The position numbers were made by a program, and so were the translations under genes. Below the pieces are notes generated by a model that was given only the letters and a program-made list of their open reading frames with translations, was not told the origin of the DNA and did no database searches. Positions 18,195 through 28,166 of a DNA stretch of 64,000 bases are shown here, piece after piece (positions within the stretch are counted from its first letter, which is position 1; each line of letters opens with the position of its first letter). Source of the stretch: Xanthobacter flavus. GTDB lineage: Bacteria; Pseudomonadota; Alphaproteobacteria; Rhizobiales; Xanthobacteraceae. The stretch lies in the NCBI RefSeq assembly GCF_017875275.1, contig NZ_JAGGML010000001.1:3865001-3929000 (forward strand). Reading direction: 5' to 3'.

Positions 18195-19154
18195 ATGCCT
18201 TTCTATCCTTCAGGCCTTGAGGCCTTCTTCCAGGCCGTGGCCACCGGGCTTCTGGTCGGCGCGACCTACGGCCTGATGTGCGTCGCTCTCGGCCTCATCT
18301 TCGGCATCATGCGCCTGATCAATTTCGCGCAGGGCGACTTCCTTATGCTGGGAATGTACTTCGCACTGGCGATCATGTCAGGGCTTGGGCTCGCTTCCCT
18401 GTTGGGATCCCTGCCTGCGCTCGTCCTGGCGGCGGTCGCAGCGGTGCCGATCTTCTTCGCAGTGGGTTGGCTCATGCATCGCCTGCTTCTCGGCCGCATC
18501 GGCCGGGACCGTCCGGACATGACAGAAGGCGAGATGCACCAGACCCAGCTCATCATGACCCTTGGCATCTCCCTCGTTCTTTCCAACGGCGGACTAATGG
18601 CGTTCGGCTCTACGCCTGTCTCCCTGAACACGCCTATGGCCTCGCAAGCCCTGGTGCTCGATGCCTTCGGCGGTGACATGATGGTGTTCCTCAACGAGGC
18701 GCGCATTCTGGCGGCGGTAGCGGCGCTCGCCGCATGCGGCGGGCTTTATGCCTTGCTCCACCGCACCGATCTCGGCAAGAAGCTGCGGGCGGCGGCGGAC
18801 AATCCGCTCGCCGCGATTTACATGGGCGTGGACGTGGCGCGCTGCCACCGGGTCACGTTCGGGCTCGGCTTCGGCCTCACTGCCCTCGCCGGCGCGATGG
18901 TCGCGAGCTATTACCCCTTTCAGCCCTATGTGGGCCTCGACTTCGTTATCGTGATGTATGCCGGTGTTGTGCTGGGCGGTCTCGGCTCGATCATGGGCTC
19001 GTTCTGGGGCGGGCTGGTCATCGGGCTGGTGCAACAGCTCTCCACGCTCGTGCTGCCCATGCAGCTCCAGAGCACCACTGTGTTCGTGGTCTTCCTGCTT
19101 ATCCTCCTCATCCGCCCGCAGGGGCTGTTCGGCCGCAGCGTGGAGCGCGCCTGA
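18195..19154 (+). CDS. Branched-chain-amino-acid-type ABC permease (LivH family)
   Basis: A 319-residue inner-membrane permease with about eight helices. The conserved start (LLVGATYGLMCVALGLIFGIMRLINFAQGDFLMLG, residues about 20-55) marks LivH. ATG at 18195 is chosen because GAGGCG lies 8 bases upstream; an in-frame GTG at 18189 has no space for a ribosome-binding site. The next gene follows after 3 bases. It should pair with the permease half of the fused downstream protein. Confidence 0.92.
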   Translation: MPFYPSGLEAFFQAVATGLLVGATYGLMCVALGLIFGIMRLINFAQGDFLMLGMYFALAIMSGLGLASLLGSLPALVLAAVAAVPIFFAVGWLMHRLLLGRIGRDRPDMTEGEMHQTQLIMTLGISLVLSNGGLMAFGSTPVSLNTPMASQALVLDAFGGDMMVFLNEARILAAVAALAACGGLYALLHRTDLGKKLRAAADNPLAAIYMGVDVARCHRVTFGLGFGLTALAGAMVASYYPFQPYVGLDFVIVMYAGVVLGGLGSIMGSFWGGLVIGLVQQLSTLVLPMQLQSTTVFVVFLLILLIRPQGLFGRSVERA

Positions 19155-19157
19155 GCC

Positions 19158-20913
19158 ATGTTCAGCATGCACCCTCGCTTCGCCTTTGCCGGCATAGCCG
19201 CCCTCGCTATCGGGTGGGCACTCGCCGTCCTCATGACCACGAATTCCTACTACCAGCTCATGCTGGCGCTGGTGCCGGTCTGGGCGGTGATGGGCCTCTC
19301 CTGGAATGTCTTCTCGGGCTACTCCGGGCTCGTCTCCTTCGGTCATGCGGCCTTCTTCGGGATCGGCGCCTACACCACGACCCTTCTCTTCGCAAAGGGC
19401 GGGATAACGCCCTGGATCGGCATTCCCGCCGCGGCCGTGGCGGGCAGCATCGCCGGCGTCGTCATCGGCGCGATCACCTTCCGGCTGCGCGGGCATTACT
19501 TCGCCCTCGCCATGCTCGCCTATCCGCTGGCCATGCTTTACGTGTTCGAATGGGCCGGTTTTCAAGAGGTGTCCTTTCCCATGAAGCGGGAGGATCCCGC
19601 CCTCTTCATGCAGTTCGCCGACCAGCGCTGGAACGCGCTCATCGGTCTTGGCCTGCTCGTCCTGGCCATGCTGGTCTCGCTAATGGTGGAGCGCTCGCGC
19701 TTCGGCATGTCGCTGCTCGCCATCAAGCAGAACGAGATCGCGGCCGAGGTTGCAGGGATCGACAGCTTCCGCTGGAAGCTCAAGGCCATTGCCCTCTCCG
19801 GCGCGCTGGCCGGGGCAGCGGGGGGCTTCTATGCCGTCGTGCTGCTGGTGGTTACCCCATTTACCGTCTTCGGCCTCGCGACCTCTGCCCAGGCGCTCAT
19901 CGTCACCATGTTCGGCGGAGTGGGAACCCTGTGGGGCCCGGTTGTGGGCGCGGCGATTCTCGTCCCCGTCTCCGAAATTCTCCATGCCGAGCTAGGTGGC
20001 ATGCTGCCTGGAATTCAGGGCGTGGTGTTCGGCATCGCCATCATCCTGGTCATGCTTAAAATGCCTCAAGGCATCGTCTGGGGGCTCAGGGACCGGCTGT
20101 TTGCCCGCCGCGAGCGGCCGGCCCGTTCGAGAGAGAGAGTGGATCGGAGCGTCGAGCGGCTAGCGACGCCATTTCAACTGCCTGCCCATGCCGCTGTGAT
20201 GCTCGAGGCCGAGGGCATCTCCCGCAGCTTCGGCGGCGTACGGGCGCTGACCGATGTGAGCTTCCGGGTTCGCACTCAGGAAATCCTCGGCATCATCGGT
20301 CCCAACGGAGCCGGAAAGACCACGCTGTTCAATATCCTCAACGGTCTCGTCGCTCCCGGCAGCGGCGCCGTGCGGCTGAGAGGGCGCGACATATCCGGCC
20401 TGAAGCCCAGCCGCATATGTGCCCGTGGCGTTGGACGAACTTTCCAGGTCGCACGGGTATTCGCCCGCATGTCGCTTCTGGAGAACGTCGTGGTGGGTGC
20501 CTTCGTAGACACCGCGAGCGACGCGGACGCCGCCGAACGCGCCCGCGAGGCGCTGGGGCGTGTCGGCCTTGCTGACCTTGCTGAGGCCCCCGCCGAAGCC
20601 CTCACGAACCACGAGCTGCGCCTCCTAGAGGTCGCCCGTGCCCTTGCCTCCCGCCCTACGCTGCTGCTGATGGATGAGCCATTCGCCGGTCTCGATGCCG
20701 GCGAGATTCGCGCTTTCATTGGCCTGATCCGCGGCTTGCGGGACGATGGTATGACCATCGTCATCATCGAGCATACTATGCACGCGATGGTGAAGCTGGT
20801 GGACCGCTTCGTTGTCCTCGACCGCGGCAGCGTGATCGCCGATGGCGCGCCACAGGACGTGGTGCGCGACCGCACCGTAATCTCTGCCTATCTCGGCGAC
20901 AAATGGGTGGCCG

Positions 20914-20927
<14 letters not shown>
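19158..20927 (+). CDS. Fused ABC permease-ATPase (LivM-LivG)
   Basis: One 589-residue chain joins a LivM permease (residues about 1-315, with the [13 protein letters not shown] block near 70) to a LivG ATPase (about 346-589). A charged linker ([19 protein letters not shown], about 316-334) separates them. The ATPase has Walker [10 protein letters not shown] near 381, the LivG Phe/Asn-rich loop, a variant signature ([15 protein letters not shown]) and Walker B LLLMDEP near 504. The classical LSGG is replaced by TNHE, common in LivG of this type. It overlaps the LivF gene by 14 bases. Fusions of this pair occur elsewhere but are less common than separate genes. Confidence 0.9.
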
Positions 20928-21621
<694 letters not shown>

Positions 21622-21648
21622 CCCCGGTGCTCCGATCCGAGGCTCTCC

Positions 21649-22386
21649 ATGTGCGATATCTGTGTGAACCCGAAGTCGGGCTGGCGCGGCTTCATGGAGC
21701 TGCCACCCCGCCGTACGCTGGTCGCGACGGGGGATTGGATCGACCTCTCCCATCCGGTCGGTCCCGAGATGCCCTGCGCGTCCATTTTCCCGGCCCCCCG
21801 TTTCGAGCGGCTGCGGCAGGTGCCGCATGACCCGTTCAACGTCACCGAGATCCACATGGTGGCCCATGCCGGGACGCATGTGGATTCGCCGCTCCATTTC
21901 TTCAACGACGCGCCCGGCTTCGAGGACATCCCGCCCGAGCGGCTGTCGGGCCCCGGCGTTGTCTGGCACCTGCCGCAGCCGCCGGATGCCGTGATCGGCG
22001 TCGGCACGCTGCAGCGGGCGCGTCCGCTGCTCCAGCCCGGGGATATCCTCGCCATCGACACCGGCTGGGCCGCACGGGTGGGCACGCCGCTCTATGAGCG
22101 TCATCCAAGCCTCTCGGTGGAGGCGGCCCGGTGGCTGGTGGAGCAGCGCATCAAGCTGCTCGCCTGTGATTTCGCCACGCCCGACCTCGTCTACCACCTG
22201 CGGCCGGCGGGCTTCGACTGGCCGGTCCACCACGCGCTGCTGGGCAACGGCGTCCTCGTCTGCGAGCATCTGACGGGCCATGCCGCGCTGGCCGGGCAGC
22301 GGGTCGAGTTCATGTTCGGCGCGTTGAACATCGTCGGCTGCGACGGCGCGCCCGCGCGCGTGCTGGCCCGCCCGATCGCCGACTGA
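21649..22386 (+). CDS. Cyclase/kynurenine-formamidase-family metal hydrolase
   Basis: A 245-residue enzyme with the diagnostic metal motif HAGTHVDSPLHF (near residues 74-85), found in kynurenine formamidases, isatin hydrolases and related putative cyclases. The reaction is usually Zn- or Mn-dependent hydrolysis of an amide or lactam-like bond. The N-terminus MCDICVNP carries a CxxC pair ahead of the fold. It lies 27 bases after LivF in the same direction, suggesting that it acts on the imported compound. Substrate not deducible. Confidence 0.85.
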   Translation: MCDICVNPKSGWRGFMELPPRRTLVATGDWIDLSHPVGPEMPCASIFPAPRFERLRQVPHDPFNVTEIHMVAHAGTHVDSPLHFFNDAPGFEDIPPERLSGPGVVWHLPQPPDAVIGVGTLQRARPLLQPGDILAIDTGWAARVGTPLYERHPSLSVEAARWLVEQRIKLLACDFATPDLVYHLRPAGFDWPVHHALLGNGVLVCEHLTGHAALAGQRVEFMFGALNIVGCDGAPARVLARPIAD

Positions 22387-22407
22387 GCGACCGGGCGGGC
22401 CACGGTG

Positions 22408-23898
22408 TCACACCCGGACGGCGAAGGGGTCGCGGACGTCGTCGGAAAAATCCACCATCACGTTCTTGGTGCGCAGGAATTCATAGAGGCCCGCCTCCCC
22501 GCGCTCGCGTCCGAAGCCGCTTTCCTTCACTCCGCCGAACGGCGTCTGCGCGGCGGAGGCGCGATAGGTGTTGACCCAGACCATGCCGGAGCGGATGGCC
22601 CGGCTCACCCGCATGGCGCGGTTGAGGTCCTGCGTCCAGATGCCGGAAGCGAGGCCGAAGCGGACATCGTTGCCGATCGCTACCGCCTCCCCCTCGTCGT
22701 CGAAGGGGAGGATGGAGAGAACCGGTCCGAACACCTCCTCCTGCGCGATTCGCATGGAGTTCCGGACATTGGCGAATATGGTGGGCTTCACGAAGAGCCC
22801 GCGGGCGAGGTCGCCCTCCCGCGCCGCCTCGCCGCCGGCCCGGAGCTCGGCCCCCTCCGCCTTCGCCGAGGCGATGAAGTCAAGGATCATGTTGAACTGC
22901 GGCTCGTTGGCCGCGGTGCCCATCTCGGTGGCCGGATCGAGCGGGTCGCCGAGCCGGATATCGCCGGCGCGCGCCACCAGCCGCTCGACCACCGTGTCAT
23001 AGACCGGGCGTTGCACCAGCAACCGCGAGCCGGCGATGCAGGTCTGTCCCGTCGCGGCGAAGATGCCGGCGAGGGCGCCCACCACCGCCCGGTCGAGATT
23101 GGCGTCGGAGAAGATCATGTTGGGCGACTTGCCGCCCAGCTCCATGATGACCGGCACCAGCGCCTTGCCCGCGGCGGCGGCCACCTTGCGGCCGGTATGG
23201 CCGCTGCCGGTGAAGGAGACCTTGTCGACCCCCGCCTCGATCAGCGCCTGCCCGGTGCGGCCATCGCCCGTGACCACGTTGAACACGCCGGGCGGAAAGC
23301 CGGCCTGCTCCACCAGCTTGGCGAACTCCAGCGTGGTAATGGACGCGTGCTCGGACGGCTTCACCACCACGCAGTTCCCGGCCGCCAGCGCGGCCGGGAG
23401 CTTGTTCGCGAGGAGCGCCATGGGCGAGTTCCAGGCGGTGATCAGCGCCACCACGCCGAACGGTTCATAGGCCGCGTAGTCGAATACGTTCTGCTGGTCG
23501 AGGGGGATGACCTTGCCCCAGATCTTGTCCGCATAGCCTGCGAAGAAGCGGTAGAGGCGCGCCGAGAACAGCATCTGCGGGCCGGTCTCGCGAATCACCT
23601 TGCCGTTGTCCGTGGTCTCCAGCCGCGCCATGCGGTCGGCGTTCTCTTCCAGGAGCTCCGCGAGGCGCAGCATCAGGCGCCCGCGCTCGAGCCCGCTTGT
23701 GTGCCGCCAGGTGCTCTCGAAGGCGCGGCGGGCGGCGGCGACGGCCTCCTCCACGTCGGCGGGGGCGGCCTGGGAGACGAGGGCCCAGGGCTCCTGCGTG
23801 TAAGGATTGTAGGTGGGGAAGGTCGCATCGCGTTGCGCCGGCGTCCAGCGGCCGTCGATATAGAGTTGGTAGGTCTTGAGCTGGCCGAGGGCGTTCAT
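22408..23898 (-). CDS. NAD(P)-dependent aldehyde dehydrogenase
   Basis: A 496-residue soluble dehydrogenase, full length for the superfamily. The catalytic Glu lies in MELGGKSPNMIFSDANLDRA and the nucleophilic Cys in GQTCIAGSRLLV. The oxyanion Asn lies in ALITAWNSPMALL. It converges with the cyclase gene and is divergent from the GMC oxidoreductase, sharing a 300-base intergenic region that has two copies of a GCATACTGG motif. The pairing with an alcohol-oxidising GMC enzyme suggests alcohol to aldehyde to acid conversion. Confidence 0.93.
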   Translation of the reverse strand: MNALGQLKTYQLYIDGRWTPAQRDATFPTYNPYTQEPWALVSQAAPADVEEAVAAARRAFESTWRHTSGLERGRLMLRLAELLEENADRMARLETTDNGKVIRETGPQMLFSARLYRFFAGYADKIWGKVIPLDQQNVFDYAAYEPFGVVALITAWNSPMALLANKLPAALAAGNCVVVKPSEHASITTLEFAKLVEQAGFPPGVFNVVTGDGRTGQALIEAGVDKVSFTGSGHTGRKVAAAAGKALVPVIMELGGKSPNMIFSDANLDRAVVGALAGIFAATGQTCIAGSRLLVQRPVYDTVVERLVARAGDIRLGDPLDPATEMGTAANEPQFNMILDFIASAKAEGAELRAGGEAAREGDLARGLFVKPTIFANVRNSMRIAQEEVFGPVLSILPFDDEGEAVAIGNDVRFGLASGIWTQDLNRAMRVSRAIRSGMVWVNTYRASAAQTPFGGVKESGFGRERGEAGLYEFLRTKNVMVDFSDDVRDPFAVRV

Positions 23899-24198
23899 TC
23901 CGTCTCTCCCTGACGCTGGCGAACCGGCGGGCCTTCACGCCCGCACATGCTTTGACGGCGCCGACGCTAGAAGCGCCGACCATAGGGGAAAAATACCTTC
24001 TTTCGCTGCCGGGATGCGGCAAGGGCATACTGGCTTCCGGCAGCCGACAATGCGCAAGGCGCATACTGGAGGTCGTTTCGTGATTATCTTTCGATGGTGA
24101 AGGCTCCTAAGGTCGGCGCACGGGCCGGGAACGCGAGGCGCACGGCGCATTTCCGGGATGAAGCTCGACGGTCAAGCAAGACCGCAAGGGACGGTGGG
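23899..24198. promoter_or_regulatory. Divergent promoter region with two GCATACTGG boxes
   Basis: The 300-base region between the aldehyde dehydrogenase and GMC oxidoreductase starts. Two copies of GCATACTGG occur at 24025-24033 and 24061-24069, 36 bases apart, each preceded by GCAAGG. The same motif occurs upstream of the flavoprotein gene (28092) and of tctC (34251). Spacing of 36 bases is about 3.4 helical turns. Likely bound by the CysB-like regulator encoded at 27091-28038 (inference). Confidence 0.5.
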
Positions 24199-25881
24199 AT
24201 GATGGGAACGCCAGAAAAGGAGGCCGCGGTCGCGGCAGCGGAAGTCCACGTGTTTGATTTCGTCATCGTCGGAGCGGGTTCGGCCGGCTGCGTGCTGGCG
24301 AACCGCCTGTCGGCGGACGGCAAATTCAAGGTGCTGCTGATCGAGGCCGGGGGACGGGACACCTCCATCAACATCCATGTGCCCCTGATGGTCGTGAACC
24401 TGCTGCGGGACGAGCGCTATACTTGGCCGTTCATGACCGAGAAGCAGGTCCACCTGAACGGGAAGGAGCAGCTGTGGGCCCGCGGCAAGGTGCTGGGCGG
24501 ATCAAGCTCCATCAACGGCAACGTCTATGTCCGCGGCGACCCCGCGGAGTTCAACAGCTGGACCAGCATGGGCTGCCCCGGCTGGGGCTGGGAGGACATG
24601 CTGCCCTTCTTCAAGCGCATGGAGAATTTTGCCGACGGCAATCCCGACACCCGCGGCAAGGGCGGACCCATCAACGTCACGCAGCTGAAGAATTTCGACA
24701 AGCTCGCCGACGCTTATCTCGCCGCCAACCGGGAGGCCGGATTCGAGCTCGTCAACGACTACAACGACGGCCATTACGAAGGCGCGTCCTACCTGCAGTA
24801 TTCGACCCGCCGCGGCTTCCGCTGCTCCTCGTCGGTCGGCTACCTGCGGCCGGCGCGCGGGCGCGCGAACCTCACGGTGTGGACCAACACCATGGTCGGG
24901 CGGGTCCTGCTGGAGGGCCGGCGCGCGGTGGGCGTGGAATGCCTGAGGGAGGGCAGGGCGGTCCACGCGCGGGCGAGCCGCGAGGTGATCCTCTCCGCCG
25001 GTCCGCTGCAGTCGCCCAAGATCCTGGAGCTGTCCGGCATCGGGCGGCCGGACGTGCTCGCTCCGCTCGGCATCGCGCTGCGCCACGAGCTGCCGGGCGT
25101 GGGCGAGAACATGTCGGACCATCCCAACGTCCGGCTCACCTTCGAGTGCGCCCAGCCCATCACCATCAACGACGTGCTCCAGCGCCCCACCAGCAAGCTG
25201 AAGGAGGGGTTGCGCTACATCCTGTTCGGCAAGGGCCTGCTCTCCATCTGCTCCGCCACCGCGCACACGGTGATGCGCAGCAATCCTGGAGAGAACCAGC
25301 CGGACCTGAAGCTCCAGCTGCAGCCTTTCTCCGGCAAGGACCGGTACGCGCGCCGGCCCAAGGACGGGCTCGATCCCTATTCGGGCTTCACCATCGGCAT
25401 CATGGCCCTGCGGCCCCGCTCACGCGGCTACGTCCACGTCGCCTCGGCCGACCCGATGAAGCACCCGAGGATCGACCCGAACTACCTGGCGGAGGAGGAC
25501 GACGCGCGGGTGCTGATGGCCGGCATCCGCGCCGTGCGGCGCCTTGCCGAGGCGCCGTCGCTCAAGCGCCTGATCGTGCGCGAGACGCGGCCGGGGCCCG
25601 AGGTGCAGAGCGAAGCGGACATCATCGCCTACATCCGCTCGACGGCGCAGACCACTTGGCATGTGGTCGGCTCCTGCAAGATGGGGATGGACCCTCTCGC
25701 CGTGGTCGATCCGGACCTCAGGGTCCACGGCATCGAGGGGCTCAGGGTCGTGGATTCCTCGGTGTTCCCGACCATTCCCTCGTCCAACACCAATGCGCCG
25801 ACCATCGCGCTCGGGGAACGGGGCGCCGATCTCATCCTGCGCGCCGCGGAACGAGGCACCGAAATGAGCCGGGCGGCCTGA
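24199..25881 (+). CDS. GMC-family FAD oxidoreductase (alcohol dehydrogenase/oxidase)
   Basis: A 560-residue flavoenzyme that should oxidise an alcohol. FAD motif DFVIVGAGSAGCVLANRLS (about residues 22-40), GMC signature 1 GKVLGGSSSINGNVYVRG (about 95-112), signature 2 GPLQSPKILELSGIG (about 270-284), and C-terminal catalytic WHVVGSCKMG plus NTNAPTIALGERG, supplying the His and Asn. Start 24199 (ATGATG) is chosen because it lies close before the FAD motif; an open extension to 24094 has low-complexity basic text. Seven bases separate it from the next gene. Choline, PEG or other alcohol specificity cannot be decided. Confidence 0.9.
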   Translation: MMGTPEKEAAVAAAEVHVFDFVIVGAGSAGCVLANRLSADGKFKVLLIEAGGRDTSINIHVPLMVVNLLRDERYTWPFMTEKQVHLNGKEQLWARGKVLGGSSSINGNVYVRGDPAEFNSWTSMGCPGWGWEDMLPFFKRMENFADGNPDTRGKGGPINVTQLKNFDKLADAYLAANREAGFELVNDYNDGHYEGASYLQYSTRRGFRCSSSVGYLRPARGRANLTVWTNTMVGRVLLEGRRAVGVECLREGRAVHARASREVILSAGPLQSPKILELSGIGRPDVLAPLGIALRHELPGVGENMSDHPNVRLTFECAQPITINDVLQRPTSKLKEGLRYILFGKGLLSICSATAHTVMRSNPGENQPDLKLQLQPFSGKDRYARRPKDGLDPYSGFTIGIMALRPRSRGYVHVASADPMKHPRIDPNYLAEEDDARVLMAGIRAVRRLAEAPSLKRLIVRETRPGPEVQSEADIIAYIRSTAQTTWHVVGSCKMGMDPLAVVDPDLRVHGIEGLRVVDSSVFPTIPSSNTNAPTIALGERGADLILRAAERGTEMSRAA

Positions 25882-25888
25882 GGAAACC

Positions 25889-27061
25889 ATGATCGAGCGC
25901 ATTGAGGTCTTCGTCACCGAGCTGCCCATCCGATTGAAGCGCATCTTCTCCAGCGGAAGCTACGACACCGGTCCCGCCGGGCAGCTGCTCGGCAAGCCGG
26001 TGTTCGTGAAGATCCACGCCGACGGCGTCGTGGGCTGCGCGCAAATCCGGCCCATCAGCCCCGGCCACTTCGTGGCGGATACGACCCATTCTGTGGTGGC
26101 CGCCATCAGGGAGATCTACGGCCCGAATCTTCTCGGCCGCAGCATCTTCGACATGGAGGCCATCACCGAGATGTTCGACCTGCGCCTCGCCGGCAATCCG
26201 GCGGCGCGGGCGGTGCTCGACATCGCCCTCCACGACGCCATGGGCAAGGCGCTGGGCGTTCCGGTCTACTCGCTCCTCGGGGGACGCAGCCAGGGCGTCA
26301 TCCCGCTCGAATGGTCGGTGAGCCTTGCTGACGACGTGGCGGTGATGATCGCCGAGGCGAAGCGCGCGGTGGACGAGTTCGGCATCAGGGTGATCTGCCT
26401 CAAGGCGGCGGGCCGCAAGGGCTGGCGCGAGGACGTGCGGAACTTCGAGGCGGTGCGGCGTGCCGTGGGTGACGACATCGTTATCGGCGTCGATCCCAAC
26501 ACCGGCTGGACCGTGCCGGATTGCATCGCCGCTATGGAGGCCATGCGGCCGTTCGACGTGGGCTATGTGGAGCAGCCGGTGGGCCGGCGCGACCTCGCTG
26601 GGCTGGCGGAGATCCGTCGGAACGCCCGCGGCGTTCCCCTCATGGCCGACGAGAGTCTGTTCACCATCGAGGATGCGACCGCGCTCGCCGAGGTGAAGGT
26701 AGTAGATGTGTTCTGCATCAAGCTCTACAAGGTGGGCGGGCTGACGCCGGCGCGAAAGATATCCGCCATCGCGCAAGGCGCCGGCATTCAGCTGAACTGC
26801 GGCGGCCTTGCCACCGTCTCGACCTTCGAGGCGGCGGCCTCGGCCCATTTCTGCGCCACGATTCCGGCGCGGCGGACCTTCGGCGCGGCGGAGTTCGTGT
26901 TCGGCCTCGGGCCGCTTGGGCGGGACCCGCTGGCGGCGAACGAGGCCCTGGCCATCAAGGACGGCGCCGTCGCCGTGCCGGAAGGGCCGGGCCTCGGCAT
27001 CGTCCTCGACGAGGCCGCCCTGGAGAAGGCGACGTTGCTCAAGGAGGTCGTCGCCCGCTGA
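25889..27061 (+). CDS. Enolase-superfamily enzyme (mandelate racemase/muconate lactonizing type)
   Basis: A 390-residue enzyme with capping domain (about 1-130) and TIM-like barrel. Metal ligands are visible in order: Asp in IGVDPN, Glu in YVEQPVG and Asp/Glu in MADES. The second-strand base motif, usually KxK, reads ICLKAAG, so only the second Lys seems retained; the opposite Lys lies in CIKLYKVGG. This resembles the muconate cycloisomerase subgroup with a changed first base. Expected chemistry is proton abstraction next to a carboxylate: cycloisomerisation, dehydration or racemisation. It is cotranscribed with the GMC gene. Confidence 0.85.
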   Translation: MIERIEVFVTELPIRLKRIFSSGSYDTGPAGQLLGKPVFVKIHADGVVGCAQIRPISPGHFVADTTHSVVAAIREIYGPNLLGRSIFDMEAITEMFDLRLAGNPAARAVLDIALHDAMGKALGVPVYSLLGGRSQGVIPLEWSVSLADDVAVMIAEAKRAVDEFGIRVICLKAAGRKGWREDVRNFEAVRRAVGDDIVIGVDPNTGWTVPDCIAAMEAMRPFDVGYVEQPVGRRDLAGLAEIRRNARGVPLMADESLFTIEDATALAEVKVVDVFCIKLYKVGGLTPARKISAIAQGAGIQLNCGGLATVSTFEAAASAHFCATIPARRTFGAAEFVFGLGPLGRDPLAANEALAIKDGAVAVPEGPGLGIVLDEAALEKATLLKEVVAR

Positions 27062-27090
27062 TCCGGGCGGCGCGCTCCTCTCGCCGGTGT

Positions 27091-28038
27091 TCAGGCTTCG
27101 CCGGTCCGCCCGGCATTGGCGTCCCGCAGGGCGCCGCGCACCACCGCGGACGTGAGCTTCGGCGCCACGGCGCGGATGAAGTCCAGCATGTAGCCGCGTA
27201 GGTAGGTGTTGGCGCGCAGGCTGATGAAGATGGTGCTCGGATCGAACAGGTGGCTGGCGTCCCGCGCGCCGAGCTCGGAATCCCGCTTCGGGTCGAAGGT
27301 GATGGTGGTGAGGACGCCGATGCCGAGGCCGAGCTCGATATAGGTCTTGCAGACGTCGGCATCGATGGCGCTGAGGATGATCTTGGGATCGAGCCCGGCG
27401 TCCTTGAATGCCTTCATCACCCGCCAGCGGCCGCTGTAGCGCTGGTCGTAGGAGATGATGGGATAGCCGGCGATGGCTTCCAGCGTCAGCTCGGGCACCT
27501 GGAGGATGGGATGGTCCCGGCGCGCAACCACCGAGCGCGGCAGCGCGAAGCAGGGTAGCTTCACGAGGTTCGGCAAGGCGTTGACCGTATCCGTGCCGAT
27601 GGCGATGTCGGCCTCGGCCGCGTCCACCATGGCGCAGATGTCTTCCGGATTGCCCTGGCGCAGCACCAGCTGCACGTCGGGATGGCTGCGCACGAACTCC
27701 TCGATGACGCGAGGCAGCACATAGCGCGCCTGGGTATGGGTGGTGCCGATGGTCAGCGTGCCGTGCGCGCCGGAATTGACGTCGTCCTTCAGCGCCTTGA
27801 GCGCCGCCATGTCGGTTACGACGCGCTTGGCGATGTCCAGCACCAGCCGCCCTGGCTCGGTGGGGCCTATGATGCGGTTGCGGGTGCGTAGGAAAACCTC
27901 GAATCCGAGCTCCGCCTCCAGGAGCTGAACCTGCCGGCTGACGCCCGGCTGGGACGTGTGCAGCGCCTCCGCCGCGGCGGACAGGTGGTTGTTCTGGCGC
28001 ACGATTTCGAGAATGTAGCGGAGCTGCTGCAGTTTCAT
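27091..28038 (-). CDS. CysB-like LysR-family regulator
   Basis: A 315-residue LysR protein closest by eye to CysB/Cbl: N-terminus MKLQQLRYILEIVRQNNHLS, helix-turn-helix TSQPGVSRQVQLLEAELG and the effector-domain opening LTIGTTHTQARYVLP, all characteristic of that subgroup. It is divergent from the tricarballylate-dehydrogenase-like gene. A GCATACTGA box lies in the shared region, and the same box occurs before the other operons of the cluster. Likely effector: a cluster intermediate rather than acetylserine (inference). Confidence 0.92.
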   Translation of the reverse strand: MKLQQLRYILEIVRQNNHLSAAAEALHTSQPGVSRQVQLLEAELGFEVFLRTRNRIIGPTEPGRLVLDIAKRVVTDMAALKALKDDVNSGAHGTLTIGTTHTQARYVLPRVIEEFVRSHPDVQLVLRQGNPEDICAMVDAAEADIAIGTDTVNALPNLVKLPCFALPRSVVARRDHPILQVPELTLEAIAGYPIISYDQRYSGRWRVMKAFKDAGLDPKIILSAIDADVCKTYIELGLGIGVLTTITFDPKRDSELGARDASHLFDPSTIFISLRANTYLRGYMLDFIRAVAPKLTSAVVRGALRDANAGRTGEA

Positions 28039-28091
28039 GGCGCCTCATCATGCGCAATTAATATGCCAGAATAACATCATATTCTGTGCGC

Positions 28092-28100
28092 GCATACTGA
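28092..28100 (+). promoter_or_regulatory. GCATACTGA box upstream of the flavoprotein gene
   Basis: Copy of the recurring GCATACTG(G/A) motif in the divergent region between the CysB-like regulator and the tcuA-like gene. An imperfect dyad AGAAT-N6-ATATTCT lies just left of it (about 28069-28086). Confidence 0.45.
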
Positions 28101-28166
28101 AGATGGCTCTATGTGTTTCCCGACGGAGCGGGGCGTATCAGTCCCGGCGCCAGGGAGATACGCTCG

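Noticed and set aside
24094-24198. N-terminal extension of the GMC oxidoreductase
   Set aside because: The extension is basic and Ser/Arg-rich, has no ribosome-binding site and no counterpart in the family; it overlaps the regulatory region.
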